A DNA stretch of 64,000 bases from Oscillibacter valericigenes (GTDB taxonomy: Bacteria; Bacillota; Clostridia; Oscillospirales; Oscillospiraceae). The notes beneath the pieces were generated by a model. It did no database searches, was not told where the DNA came from, and worked only from the letters and a program-made list of their open reading frames with translations. The position numbers were made by a program, and so were the translations under genes. The stretch spans positions 175,483 to 239,482 of the forward strand of contig NZ_JACSNX010000002.1 in the NCBI RefSeq assembly GCF_016902445.1, given 5' to 3'. Each line of letters begins with the position of its first letter. Within the stretch, counting starts at the first letter, position 1. Below are positions 44,308-51,225 of this stretch, in pieces.

Positions 44308-45048
44308 ATGCTGGAATTGAACCATATCAGCTACGCCGTCCGGGAGGGCGACAGTGAGCTGGGGATCCTGAACGACATCTCCCTGACCATCGACGACCAC
44401 CGTCTGGTGGTGTTCACCGGCCCCAACGGCGGCGGCAAGACCACCCTGGCCAAGATCATCATGGGCCTGGTGAAGCCCACCGGCGGCCAGATCATCTGGA
44501 ACGGCCGGGACATCACGGACCTGGGCATCACGGAGCGGGCCCGCCTGGGCATCAGCTACGGCTTCCAGCAGCCCCCCCGGTTCAAGGGGCTGACGGTCCG
44601 CAGCCTGCTGACCATCGCCTCCGGGGACGAGAAGCTGTCCAAGGACCGGTGCTGCCAGTACCTGACGAAGGTGGGCCTGTGCGCCAACGACTACCTGGAC
44701 CGGGAGGTGGACGCCTCCCTCTCCGGCGGCGAGGTGAAGCGCATCGAGATCGCCACCATCCTGGCCCGCAGCAGCCAGCTGATGATCTTCGACGAGCCGG
44801 AGGCGGGCATCGACCTGTGGAGCTTCGCCCGGCTGACGGAGACCTTTGAGCAGATCCACGCCGCCGGCACCGCCACCATGATCATCATCTCCCACCAGGA
44901 GCGGATCATCTCCCTGGCGGACGAGGTCATCGTGGTGGGCGACGGGGAGCTGCGCCACCGGGGCAGCCCGGCGGAGATCCTGCCCCAGATCCTGGCGGAC
45001 ACCCTGGGCGGGTGCCCGGTCCTGACGAAAGAAGGTGCTGCCGTATGA
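44308..45048 (+). CDS. sufC: SufC-type Fe-S assembly ATPase
   Basis: A 246-residue ABC ATPase. FTGPNGGGKTTLAKIIMGL near 34 is the Walker A loop, the Q-loop lies in YGFQQPPRF, SLSGGEVKRIEIA near 141 is the signature, and IFDEPEAGIDLW near 160 the Walker B, with DEPEAGID typical of SufC. It powers the SufB-type scaffold for iron-sulfur cluster building. The stop overlaps the next start (ATGA). ATG 44308 has AAAGGAGG. Confidence 0.92.
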   Translation: MLELNHISYAVREGDSELGILNDISLTIDDHRLVVFTGPNGGGKTTLAKIIMGLVKPTGGQIIWNGRDITDLGITERARLGISYGFQQPPRFKGLTVRSLLTIASGDEKLSKDRCCQYLTKVGLCANDYLDREVDASLSGGEVKRIEIATILARSSQLMIFDEPEAGIDLWSFARLTETFEQIHAAGTATMIIISHQERIISLADEVIVVGDGELRHRGSPAEILPQILADTLGGCPVLTKEGAAV

Positions 45049-45971
45049 TGGAGACACAGGTGGATCGGGAGCTGCTGGAGAAGATCGCGGACCTGATCGG
45101 CAAGCCCGTGGGGGCCTTCAACATCCGCAAGGACTGCGGCTGTGACGGCCGGGAGTCCACGGAGCACATCAAGATCGACGACCGGACCGACGGCCACGCC
45201 GGCATCGACATCCATATCCTGGACGGGACGAAGGGCGAGACCTGCCACATCCCCGTCATCATCACCAAGTCCGGCGTGGAGGAGACCGTCTACAACGACT
45301 TCTATATCGGCGAGGACTGCGATGTGGAGATCGTGGCCGGCTGCGGCATCCACAACTGCGGCGACCAGACCTCCCGCCACGACGGCGTCCACACCTTCCA
45401 CGTGGGCAAAAACTCCCACGTCCACTACTCGGAGAAACACTACGCCGAGGGGGACGGCAGGGGCGAGAAGATCATGAACCCCCAGACCATCGTGTACCTG
45501 GAGGAGGGCGCCTCCATCCAGATGGACACGGTGCAGATCAAGGGCGTGGACTCCACCAAGCGCTACACCAAGATCGTCTGCGGCAAGGGGGCGGAGGCCG
45601 TCGTCACCGAGCGGCTGCTGACCCACGGCACACAGACCGCGGACAGCGACATGGTCATCGAGCTCAACGGCGAGGACGCCAAGGGCCGGGTGATCTCCCG
45701 GTCCGTGGCCCAGGACCAGTCCTCCCAGGTGTTCCGGCCCTGCGTGGTGGGCAACGCCAGGTGCTTCGGCCACGTCCAGTGCGACTCCATCATCATGGGA
45801 CAGGCCAAGATCAGCTCCGTGCCGGAGATCGCCGCCAACGACACCGAGGCCCAGCTGATCCACGAGGCCGCCATCGGCAAGATCGCCGGGGACCAGCTGT
45901 TGAAGCTGGAGACCCTGGGCCTCACCGAGGAGGAGGCGGAGGACCGGATCCTGAAGGGATTTTTGGCGTAA
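45045..45971 (+). CDS. sufB: SufB/SufD-type Fe-S scaffold protein
   Basis: A 308-residue protein, shorter than classical SufB (near 470). Its core is the beta-helix with IEIVAGCGIHNCGDQTSRHDGVHTFHVGK and the C-terminal FGHVQCDSIIMGQAKISSVPEIAANDTEAQLIHEAAIGKI pattern of the SufB/D family. Only SufC and this protein are present, with no SufS, SufU or SufD, matching the minimal two-gene SmsCB system known from anaerobes and archaea. It is translationally coupled to sufC. Confidence 0.9.
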   Translation: MMETQVDRELLEKIADLIGKPVGAFNIRKDCGCDGRESTEHIKIDDRTDGHAGIDIHILDGTKGETCHIPVIITKSGVEETVYNDFYIGEDCDVEIVAGCGIHNCGDQTSRHDGVHTFHVGKNSHVHYSEKHYAEGDGRGEKIMNPQTIVYLEEGASIQMDTVQIKGVDSTKRYTKIVCGKGAEAVVTERLLTHGTQTADSDMVIELNGEDAKGRVISRSVAQDQSSQVFRPCVVGNARCFGHVQCDSIIMGQAKISSVPEIAANDTEAQLIHEAAIGKIAGDQLLKLETLGLTEEEAEDRILKGFLA

Positions 45972-45984
45972 CTGCAGACCGCGA

Positions 45985-46015
45985 GGCGGCTGGCCGGAAG
46001 GCCGGCCGTCTCTTT
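45985..46015 (+). terminator. terminator of sufCB
   Basis: An 11-bp stem around GGCTGGCC with GGAA loop, followed by TCTTTTTCTC. Confidence 0.8.
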
Positions 46016-46115
46016 TTCTCTCCCCGCCCCCAGAGTGGGGCTTTCTTCCGGAGACGCCGCAGGGGCGGCAATCTGCCGCCCGGGGGATTCAGCCATGAGG
46101 ATGGCTGGTCCATTC

Positions 46116-46438
46116 CACCCCCCATTCTCTTTTTGCACGGCGGCAAAAAGAGAACGGGCCGTGGACGGTCCAAGAGAAAAAACGCCTCGGCGGGTCGGTC
46201 TGCGCAGGCGCAGACCTCCTGCCGCCGGCGGGGGATGGTTGGCTGTCCCGTGTAGAAGTCAGGGACGGAAACGCCCAGCCCTTGGGGAAACCTCCGGCCC
46301 GGGGAAGTCAGGGATACATCCTGCGCCGCTTTTCGCTGCCGCTGGCCGGTGGTTGATGAGAGTTGCAGCATGGGCCAACGCAACGACTTCTACGCCCGCC
46401 CGGGCAGCGCGTAGCGAAGCGGAACGCGCGGAAAGAGA
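46116..46438 (+). repeat. dispersed repeat unit, copy A
   Basis: Matches 63679-64000 over its whole length, by eye about nine of ten positions. The best-conserved blocks are the stretch beginning CGGCGGGTCGGTCTGCGCAG and the stretch beginning GAAGTCAGGGATACATCCTG. No start codon, frame or RNA family is shared clearly. Confidence 0.8.
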
Positions 46439-46611
46439 AGCTGGTCAAATGCGTCCTTGCACCCCGACGAGGTCGGCACCATCCGCCACGGGACGGCAGT
46501 TCCAAAAGTTGCGGGAGAGTATAGCGTGCCCGAAGGCAGGCCCAAATCGGAGCAGGCACCGATACGCCGACCCCCGTGCGCACGGAGGGCCACTGCACCG
46601 GAGTGCGCCCA

Positions 46612-46680
46612 GCGTTTTTCTCTTTGGACCGTGCACGGCCCGTTTCTCTTTTGGCAAGACAAAAGAGAAATGGGGGGTGC
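46612..46680 (-). repeat. inverted copy of the repeat's left end
   Basis: Read on the minus strand it matches 63678-63748 almost base for base, closer than to the left end at 46116-46186. It thus forms the right terminal inverted repeat of the element. Confidence 0.75.
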
Positions 46681-46805
46681 ATCCCGCTGGACAATGCCCC
46701 CTGCGGGAGCAGCCACTTCCGTGGCCGCCGTTCGGCGGCCCATATCCCCGGGCGGCAGATTGCCGCCCCTACGGTATTTACCGGGTGCGAATTTTTCCAA
46801 ATCCG

Positions 46806-46836
46806 TGTAACGAATCCCCCGCCAAGCGGACATATC
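46806..46836 (+). promoter_or_regulatory. possible autoregulated ECF promoter
   Basis: TGTAACG (46806-46812) and CATATC (46831-46836), 25 bases before the sigma-factor start, resemble promoters that ECF sigma factors use for their own genes. Tentative. Confidence 0.3.
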
Positions 46837-46860
46837 TGACAGAGAGGAGGGAGAATCCCC

Positions 46861-47349
46861 ATGGACGATATGGAACAGATCTACCAGGCCCATGCCAGGA
46901 CCGTCTATAAATTTCTCCTCTCCCAGTGCCATGACGCCGACCTGGCGGAGGAGCTGACCCAGGAGACCTTCTGCCAGGCCGTCCGGTCCATTGACCGGTT
47001 TAAGGGGGACTGCAAGGTGTCCGTCTGGCTGTGCCAGATCGCCAAGCACCTGTGGTACCAGCACCTGCGCAGGCGGAGGCCCGAGGAGCCCCTGCCGGAG
47101 GACGGCCTGCCGGTTCCCTCCGCCGAGGAGGACACCCTGGCCCGGCAGGGCCATCTGGACCTGCTGCGCAGGATCCACAGCCTGCCTCCCAACACCCGGG
47201 AGGTGGTGTATCTCCGGGCCTTCGGGGGGCTCAGCTTCCGGGAGATCGGCGACGTGCTGGGACGGACGGAGACCTGGGCCCGGGTGACGTTTTACCGGGG
47301 CAAGGAGACCCTGCGGAAAGGAGACGAGAGCCATGAAGAACATTCCTGA
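46861..47349 (+). CDS. ECF-type RNA polymerase sigma factor
   Basis: A 162-residue sigma-70-family protein. Region 2 (about 5-75) shows DADLAEELTQETFCQAVRSI and FKGDCKVSVWLCQIAKHLWY. Region 4 (about 97-155) has LPPNTREVVYLRAFGGLSFREIGDVLGRTETWARVTFYRGK. Region 3 is missing, as usual for ECF factors. The downstream anti-sigma gene overlaps it by 17 bases, the usual pair layout. ATG 46861 has AGGAGGGAG. Confidence 0.92.
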   Translation: MDDMEQIYQAHARTVYKFLLSQCHDADLAEELTQETFCQAVRSIDRFKGDCKVSVWLCQIAKHLWYQHLRRRRPEEPLPEDGLPVPSAEEDTLARQGHLDLLRRIHSLPPNTREVVYLRAFGGLSFREIGDVLGRTETWARVTFYRGKETLRKGDESHEEHS

Positions 47350-48445
47350 ACTGCCCTGCGCCGTTGTGGAGGACCTGCTGCCCGCCTATGTGGAGGGGCT
47401 GACTTCTGAGGAGACCACCGCGGCGGTGGAGGCCCACCTGGCCTCCTGCCCCGCCTGCGCCGCCAAGCGGGCCGCCATGGGGGCGGAGGAGGGCCCGTCC
47501 CCGGAGGAGACAGCGGAGACCGCCCGGGAGGTGGACTACCTGAAAGCCGTCCGGCGGCGGAGCCGGAGGCGGGTGGCGGCGGCCATTCTGTGCACAGTGC
47601 TGGTGCTGCTGCTGGGCTTTGCCGCCAAGATCTTTGTCATCGGCGAGCCCCTGGATCCCGACGGGGTGGCGGTATCCTCCCAGGAATCGGACGACGTGCT
47701 CCAGGTGCAGATCAGTTCCTACGGCTCCGGCAATGCCTTCCACAGCTGGACAGCGGAAAACCAGGATGGCGTGGTCTCCATCACCGCCCGGAGCGTGCTG
47801 GTGTCCCCCCTGTTCCGGGACGGCACCGGCACCGTGGAGGTGCCCCTGGAGGGCGTGACGGAGGTCTGGCTGGGGGAGGCCGGCGAGGGCCGGATGATCT
47901 GGCAGGACGATACGATGATCCTCGCCGACGCCTGGGCGCTGTACCAGGCCCAGACCCCCTATGTAGGCAACAACTCCGCCGTGGGGAGGGTCCTGGCGGC
48001 GGTGGACACCTGGTACGGACCCCCTATCGTCGACTACACCATCAGCCTCCAGACTTCCGCAGAGCCCTACGGCCTGACCATCCACTTCGACGATGTCACC
48101 GCCCACATTCTGGGCGCCGGGAAGTCCATTGACGACCGCATGTACGCCGTCGCCCCTGCCCTGCTGGCGCTGATCGGCAACCTGGGGCAGGTGCAGTGGA
48201 CCTACGCCGCCCCGGACGGCACCGCCGTCACCCGCTCCGTGACCCTGGAAGAAGTGGACGCCGCCCTGCCGGACTGGATCGCCGCCTATGATCTGGACGC
48301 CGGCGCGGACTGGACGGCCCCGGAGAGCGTCAAGGACTATGCCGCCTCCCCGGCGGCGGTGCAGCAGCTCATCGATCTGATCGACTTCGGCCTCTACGTG
48401 GTCACCGTGGAGGACGGGACCAACGTCTTCACCCCCTGGCCGTAA
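47333..48445 (+). CDS. anti-sigma factor with zinc finger, membrane helix and DUF4825-like domain
   Basis: A 370-residue protein. The N-terminal zinc-finger anti-sigma domain has CAVVEDLLPAYVEGLTSEE, then HLASCPACAAK near 36-46 (HxxxCxxC). A basic stretch precedes one membrane helix (about 84-104), and the outer part (about 110-370) looks like the DUF4825 sensor domains seen in Firmicute anti-sigma factors. It would hold the sigma factor encoded upstream at the membrane until an unknown envelope signal arrives. Confidence 0.85.
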   Translation: MKNIPELPCAVVEDLLPAYVEGLTSEETTAAVEAHLASCPACAAKRAAMGAEEGPSPEETAETAREVDYLKAVRRRSRRRVAAAILCTVLVLLLGFAAKIFVIGEPLDPDGVAVSSQESDDVLQVQISSYGSGNAFHSWTAENQDGVVSITARSVLVSPLFRDGTGTVEVPLEGVTEVWLGEAGEGRMIWQDDTMILADAWALYQAQTPYVGNNSAVGRVLAAVDTWYGPPIVDYTISLQTSAEPYGLTIHFDDVTAHILGAGKSIDDRMYAVAPALLALIGNLGQVQWTYAAPDGTAVTRSVTLEEVDAALPDWIAAYDLDAGADWTAPESVKDYAASPAAVQQLIDLIDFGLYVVTVEDGTNVFTPWP

Positions 48446-48481
48446 ACACCCCTCTGTGAATCCCCTCCCATCTGGGAAACG

Positions 48482-48545
48482 TTGCACGCCGGCGTGCAAA
48501 TCTGCCACGATCGTGCACCGTCGTGACGATCGTGCACGATCGTGC
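48482..48545. promoter_or_regulatory. palindrome cluster after the anti-sigma gene
   Basis: An 18-base perfect palindrome TTGCACGCCGGCGTGCAA (48482-48499) is followed by CGATCGTGCA-type blocks that recur three times to 48545. These could be sites for a DNA-binding protein. The palindrome has no loop and is a poor terminator. Confidence 0.4.
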
Positions 48546-48550
48546 GATAT

Positions 48551-48600
48551 AAGACAAGACAAGATAAGACAAGACAAGATAAGAAAAGATAAGATAAGAC
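48551..48600 (+). repeat. ten-copy pentanucleotide repeat
   Basis: Exactly ten head-to-tail pentamers AAGAC, AAGAT or AAGAA with no interruption, 100 bases before the metalloprotease start and outside any gene. Confidence 0.9.
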
Positions 48601-48664
48601 AACACCTCGCCGGAGCGGCCGCCCTCTGTGGGCAGCGGCCGCTCCGGCGGCGGGGAGCGCCCCC

Positions 48665-48693
48665 TTGCCTTGTCCGCCGAAGTGTGCTATCCT
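48665..48693 (+). promoter_or_regulatory. promoter of the YgjP-like gene, giving a leaderless message
   Basis: TTGCCT (48665-48670), 17 bases ending in TGC, TATCCT (48688-48693). Only six bases separate the -10 box from the ATG. Confidence 0.55.
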
Positions 48694-48699
48694 GTCCCC

Positions 48700-49215
48700 A
48701 TGGAACCGTATGAACTCATCCGCTCCGGCCGGAAGACCCTGGCCCTGGAGATCACAAAGGACTGCCGGGTGGTGGTGCGGGCCCCCCGCCGCCTGTCCCG
48801 GGAGCGCATCGACGACTTCGTGGCAAAGCACGCGGCCTGGATCGCCCGGCACCTGGCGGAGCAGCGCCGCCGGGCCGCTCTGGCGCCCCCGGCTCCCACG
48901 AAAGAAGAGCTGGCCGATCTGAAGGCAAAGGCCCGGCAGATGCTGCTGCCGAAGGTGGCCTTCTGGAGCGAACAAATGGGCCTTTCTCCCACCGGGGTGA
49001 AGATCACCGCCGCCCGGACCCGGTACGGCAGCTGCAGCGGGAGGAACAGCCTGTGCTTCTCCTGCTTTCTGGCAAACGCCCCGGAGGCGGCGGTGGACCT
49101 GGTGGTGGTCCACGAGCTGTGCCACATCCGGGTGAAGAACCACGGCCCGGACTTCTACGCCCTGCTGGAGCGGACCCTGCCCGACTGGCGGGAGCGGAAG
49201 CGGCTGCTGCGGTGA
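48700..49215 (+). CDS. YgjP/SprT-like zinc metallopeptidase
   Basis: A 171-residue protein of the DUF45 (YgjP) family. TRYGSCSGRNSLCFSCFLANAP near 107 and the zinc motif VVHELCHIRVKNHGPDFYALLE near 136 are diagnostic: HExxH (HELCH) with a further His. Function in the cell is unknown. ATG 48700 has no ribosome site and lies at the expected transcription start, so the message may be leaderless. Length is a little shorter than usual, so an unseen upstream start cannot be excluded. Confidence 0.85.
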   Translation: MEPYELIRSGRKTLALEITKDCRVVVRAPRRLSRERIDDFVAKHAAWIARHLAEQRRRAALAPPAPTKEELADLKAKARQMLLPKVAFWSEQMGLSPTGVKITAARTRYGSCSGRNSLCFSCFLANAPEAAVDLVVVHELCHIRVKNHGPDFYALLERTLPDWRERKRLLR

Positions 49216-49230
49216 CATCTGCGCAAAAAG

Positions 49231-49255
49231 ACCCCCACGGCTGTGCCGTGGGGGT
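49231..49255. terminator. bidirectional terminator between YgjP-like gene and bioY
   Basis: An 11-bp stem ACCCCCACGGC with TGT loop. TTTCTC follows on plus, CTTTTTGC on minus. Confidence 0.75.
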
Positions 49256-49258
49256 TTC

Positions 49259-49819
49259 TCACTTCAGATACCGGGCCAGCCGGCGGGAGAGGGCCAGGGC
49301 CAGGGCGAGCTTGGCCAGGTCCGGCACGATAAAAGGAAACACGCACAGCCCCAGGGCCGTCCACAGCCCCACGGGACCCGTGGTCCGGGCGTAGGCCGCC
49401 AGGAACCAGGCGGTGCCGAAGCCGTAGCACACCACAAGCCCCAGCGCCATGGCCGCCGCCATCACCCCGGGCCGGCTGCCGAAGCGGGCGGTGACGGCCC
49501 AGTACAGCAGCGCCGAGACCAGAAAGCCCAGGATGTACCCCCCGGTGGTGCCCAGCAGCACCCCGGGCCCCCCCCGGAAGCCGGAGAACACCGGCAGGCC
49601 CGCCAGGCCCAGCAGCAGATACGCCGCCACGGCATACGTCCCCCGCCGGCCTCCCAGGACCCCCAGGGCCGCGAACACGCCGAAGGTCTGCAGGGTGAAG
49701 GGCACCGTCAGGGGCACGGTGATCCAGGCGCACACCGCCAGCAGCACGGTGAACAGGGCCGTGTAGGCCAGGTCCACGGTCCGCCACCTGGGTCTTGCTG
49801 TCACAGATGTCTCCGGCAA
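49259..49819 (-). CDS. bioY: biotin transporter substrate-binding subunit BioY
   Basis: A 186-residue membrane protein with six helices that binds biotin, alone or with an ECF module. FTLQTFGVFAALGVLGGRRGTYAVAAYLLLGLAGLPVFSG near 45-85 and LLGTTGGYILGFLVSALL near 93 are BioY hallmarks. The start is TTG 49819, with the site GGGGAGGG eight bases upstream. A BirA operator over its promoter makes biotin control certain in principle. No bio synthesis genes are nearby. Confidence 0.93.
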   Translation of the reverse strand: MPETSVTARPRWRTVDLAYTALFTVLLAVCAWITVPLTVPFTLQTFGVFAALGVLGGRRGTYAVAAYLLLGLAGLPVFSGFRGGPGVLLGTTGGYILGFLVSALLYWAVTARFGSRPGVMAAAMALGLVVCYGFGTAWFLAAYARTTGPVGLWTALGLCVFPFIVPDLAKLALALALSRRLARYLK

Positions 49820-49847
49820 AGCGATCCCTCCCCTTCGATTTACCGGC

Positions 49848-49876
49848 AGTATAGCAGGCTTTTTCACGATTGTCAA
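49848..49876 (-). promoter_or_regulatory. promoter of bioY
   Basis: TTGACA (49876-49871), 17 bases, TATACT (49853-49848) on the minus strand. The -35 box lies within one half of the BirA operator. Confidence 0.85.
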
Positions 49877-49902
49877 CCTATATTTTCAAAATGGTTAACA
49901 AT
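49869..49902. promoter_or_regulatory. BirA operator (biotin box)
   Basis: ATTGTCAACC (49869-49878), 14 bases, GGTTAACAAT (49893-49902). This is the BirA half-site pair of Firmicutes, with one base off perfect symmetry. Confidence 0.9.
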
Positions 49903-49915
49903 AGGGACAGAGAGA

Positions 49916-49941
49916 AGCGGCGGGGCCTTTGTCCCGCCGCT
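49916..49941 (-). terminator. weak terminator after the uracil-DNA glycosylase gene
   Basis: A 9-bp stem AGCGGCGGG with an eight-base loop. The minus-strand tail TTCTCTCTG is only partly T-rich. Confidence 0.4.
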
Positions 49942-50513
49942 CAGCAGTCCGTGTGGGTGCAGACCTCCCGGACCTTGGCCTGGATGGCCTTCAGGTCCAC
50001 AAAGGTCTCCGGCCGCTTGCCCTCGTCCCGCAGCAGGGCGGAGGGGTGGTAGATGGCGGTCAGCTGGACGCCGCGGCGCTCAAACCACTGGCCGTGCTGT
50101 TCGGTGATCTTGAAGTCCTCCCGGATGATGGCCTTGGCGGCGATCCGCCCCAGGCAGATGATGATCCTGGGCCGCAGCAGCGCCGTCTGCCGCCGGAGCC
50201 AGCCGATGCAGGCGTCCTGCTCCACGTTCAGGGGGTCCCGGTTTTTCGGCGGGCGGCACTTGACGATGTTGGCCACGTACACCTTGGTCCGGTCCAGGCC
50301 GATGATCTCCAGCATGTCGTCCAGCAGCTTCCCCGCCGGGCCCACGAAGGGGACGCCCTGCTCGTCCTCGTGCTGGCCGGGGCCCTCCCCCACCAGCAGG
50401 ATCTCCGCGTCCCTGGCCCCGTCGCCGAACACCACGTTCGTCCTCGTCTCCGCCAGGGCACAGGCACGGCACGCCCCGCAGTCCCGCTCCAGCGCCTCCC
50501 AGGTATCCGCCAT
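49941..50513 (-). CDS. udg: uracil-DNA glycosylase, family 4 (Fe-S)
   Basis: A 190-residue DNA repair enzyme that removes uracil. Cysteines in CGACRACALAETR near 12-15 and VKCRPPKNRDP and DACIGWL near 85-101 fit the 4Fe-4S ligands of family 4. GEGPGQHEDEQGVPFVGPAGKLLD near 43 is the active-site motif, and IYHPSALLR near 154 the DNA-binding loop. ATG 50513 has GGAAGGGGG. It has its own promoter. Confidence 0.93.
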   Translation of the reverse strand: MADTWEALERDCGACRACALAETRTNVVFGDGARDAEILLVGEGPGQHEDEQGVPFVGPAGKLLDDMLEIIGLDRTKVYVANIVKCRPPKNRDPLNVEQDACIGWLRRQTALLRPRIIICLGRIAAKAIIREDFKITEQHGQWFERRGVQLTAIYHPSALLRDEGKRPETFVDLKAIQAKVREVCTHTDC

Positions 50514-50545
50514 GGGTCTCTCCCCCTTCCGCCTTGTGTCATTTC

Positions 50546-50574
50546 ATCATACCACAAAATCTTCCGCCCCGCAA
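50546..50574 (-). promoter_or_regulatory. promoter of the uracil-DNA glycosylase gene
   Basis: TTGCGG (50574-50569), 17 bases, TATGAT (50551-50546) on the minus strand. A plus-strand TATGAT at 50580-50585 may serve the divergent gene, with a poor -35. Confidence 0.6.
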
Positions 50575-50632
50575 CGTGGTATGATCGCCCCGCCGCCGGA
50601 CAAACTGGTCTCAGGAAAGGAGGGGGAGCGGA

Positions 50633-51166
50633 TTGTCTCTGCTGCTCTGGACGTTCTGGACCTACAGCTTTTTCGGCTATCTGCTGGAGCGGGGCTACGC
50701 CGCCGCAACCCGGGCGGCCCAGCCGCCCGGAAAGGGCTTTCTGCTGCTGCCCCTGTGCCCGGTGTACGGGCTGGGGGCCCTGGCGGTGCTGGCCCTGCCC
50801 CCGGCCCTGACGGACGGGTTCTGGTCCCTGGCCCTGTGGGGCGGCCTCACCGCCACGGCGGTGGAGTACGGGGTGCATCTCCTGTACGACCGGCTGCTGG
50901 GGGTGCGGTTCTGGGACTACAGCCGCCTGCCGGGCAATTTTCAGGGCCGGGTCTGCCTGCCCTTCTCCCTGGCCTGGGGGGTGCTGACGGGGGCGGCGCT
51001 GCCGCCGGTCCAGCGTGCGCTGGGGCCGGTGCTGGCGGCCATTCCGCCGGCGGTGACGTACGCCGTGCTGCTGGTGTTCACCGCCGACGCGGTGGTGTCC
51101 CTCCGGCTGCTGCGCCGGGCCGGGGACCCGGGCATCCTGTCCCTGCGGGCGCTGGGCCGGGCATAG
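50633..51166 (+). CDS. putative ABC-transporter-type membrane protein, CmpB family
   Basis: A 177-residue membrane protein with about five helices. FWTYSFFGYLLER near 9, PLCPVYGLGALAVL near 41 and VRFWDYSRLPGNFQGRVCLPFSLAWG near 90-115 mark the family labelled ABC_trans_CmpB, common in Firmicutes and of unknown function. It is not a normal permease and no ATPase gene is next to it. TTG 50633 is the start, with AAAGGAGGGGG before it. Confidence 0.82.
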   Translation: MSLLLWTFWTYSFFGYLLERGYAAATRAAQPPGKGFLLLPLCPVYGLGALAVLALPPALTDGFWSLALWGGLTATAVEYGVHLLYDRLLGVRFWDYSRLPGNFQGRVCLPFSLAWGVLTGAALPPVQRALGPVLAAIPPAVTYAVLLVFTADAVVSLRLLRRAGDPGILSLRALGRA

Positions 51167-51172
51167 GGCGGA

Positions 51173-51200
51173 AAGGGCATGGGCGATGGCCCATGCCCTT
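51173..51200. terminator. terminator between convergent genes
   Basis: A 12-bp perfect stem AAGGGCATGGGC with a GATG loop and CTCTGG following. The T-run is short. Confidence 0.65.
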
Positions 51201-51225
51201 CTCTGGTATCGGTCTCCTATCCTGT

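Larger units (their letters stand above)
46061..46770. repeat. composite palindromic repeat element without genes
   Basis: Fills most of the 889-base gap between sufB and the sigma-factor gene. Outer arms at 46061-46087 and 46745-46770 are inverted copies (AGGGGCGGCAATCTGCC and complement), each also self-palindromic. Inner arms of about 70 bases at 46116-46186 and 46612-46680 are inverted copies with hairpins of TCTCTTTTGG/CCAAAAGAGA type. The unit 46116-46438 is repeated at 63679-64000. Open frames exist on both strands but shift between copies and look non-coding. Confidence 0.75.

Noticed and set aside
46035..46910. Overlapping open frames on both strands in the repeat region
   Set aside because: Frames change between the two repeat copies and the translated text is Arg/Pro/Gly-rich without structure. 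The longest also crosses into the sigma-factor gene.
48551..48600. CRISPR or direct-repeat origin
   Set aside because: Pure five-base microsatellite with no spacers, no DnaA boxes and no replication genes nearby.
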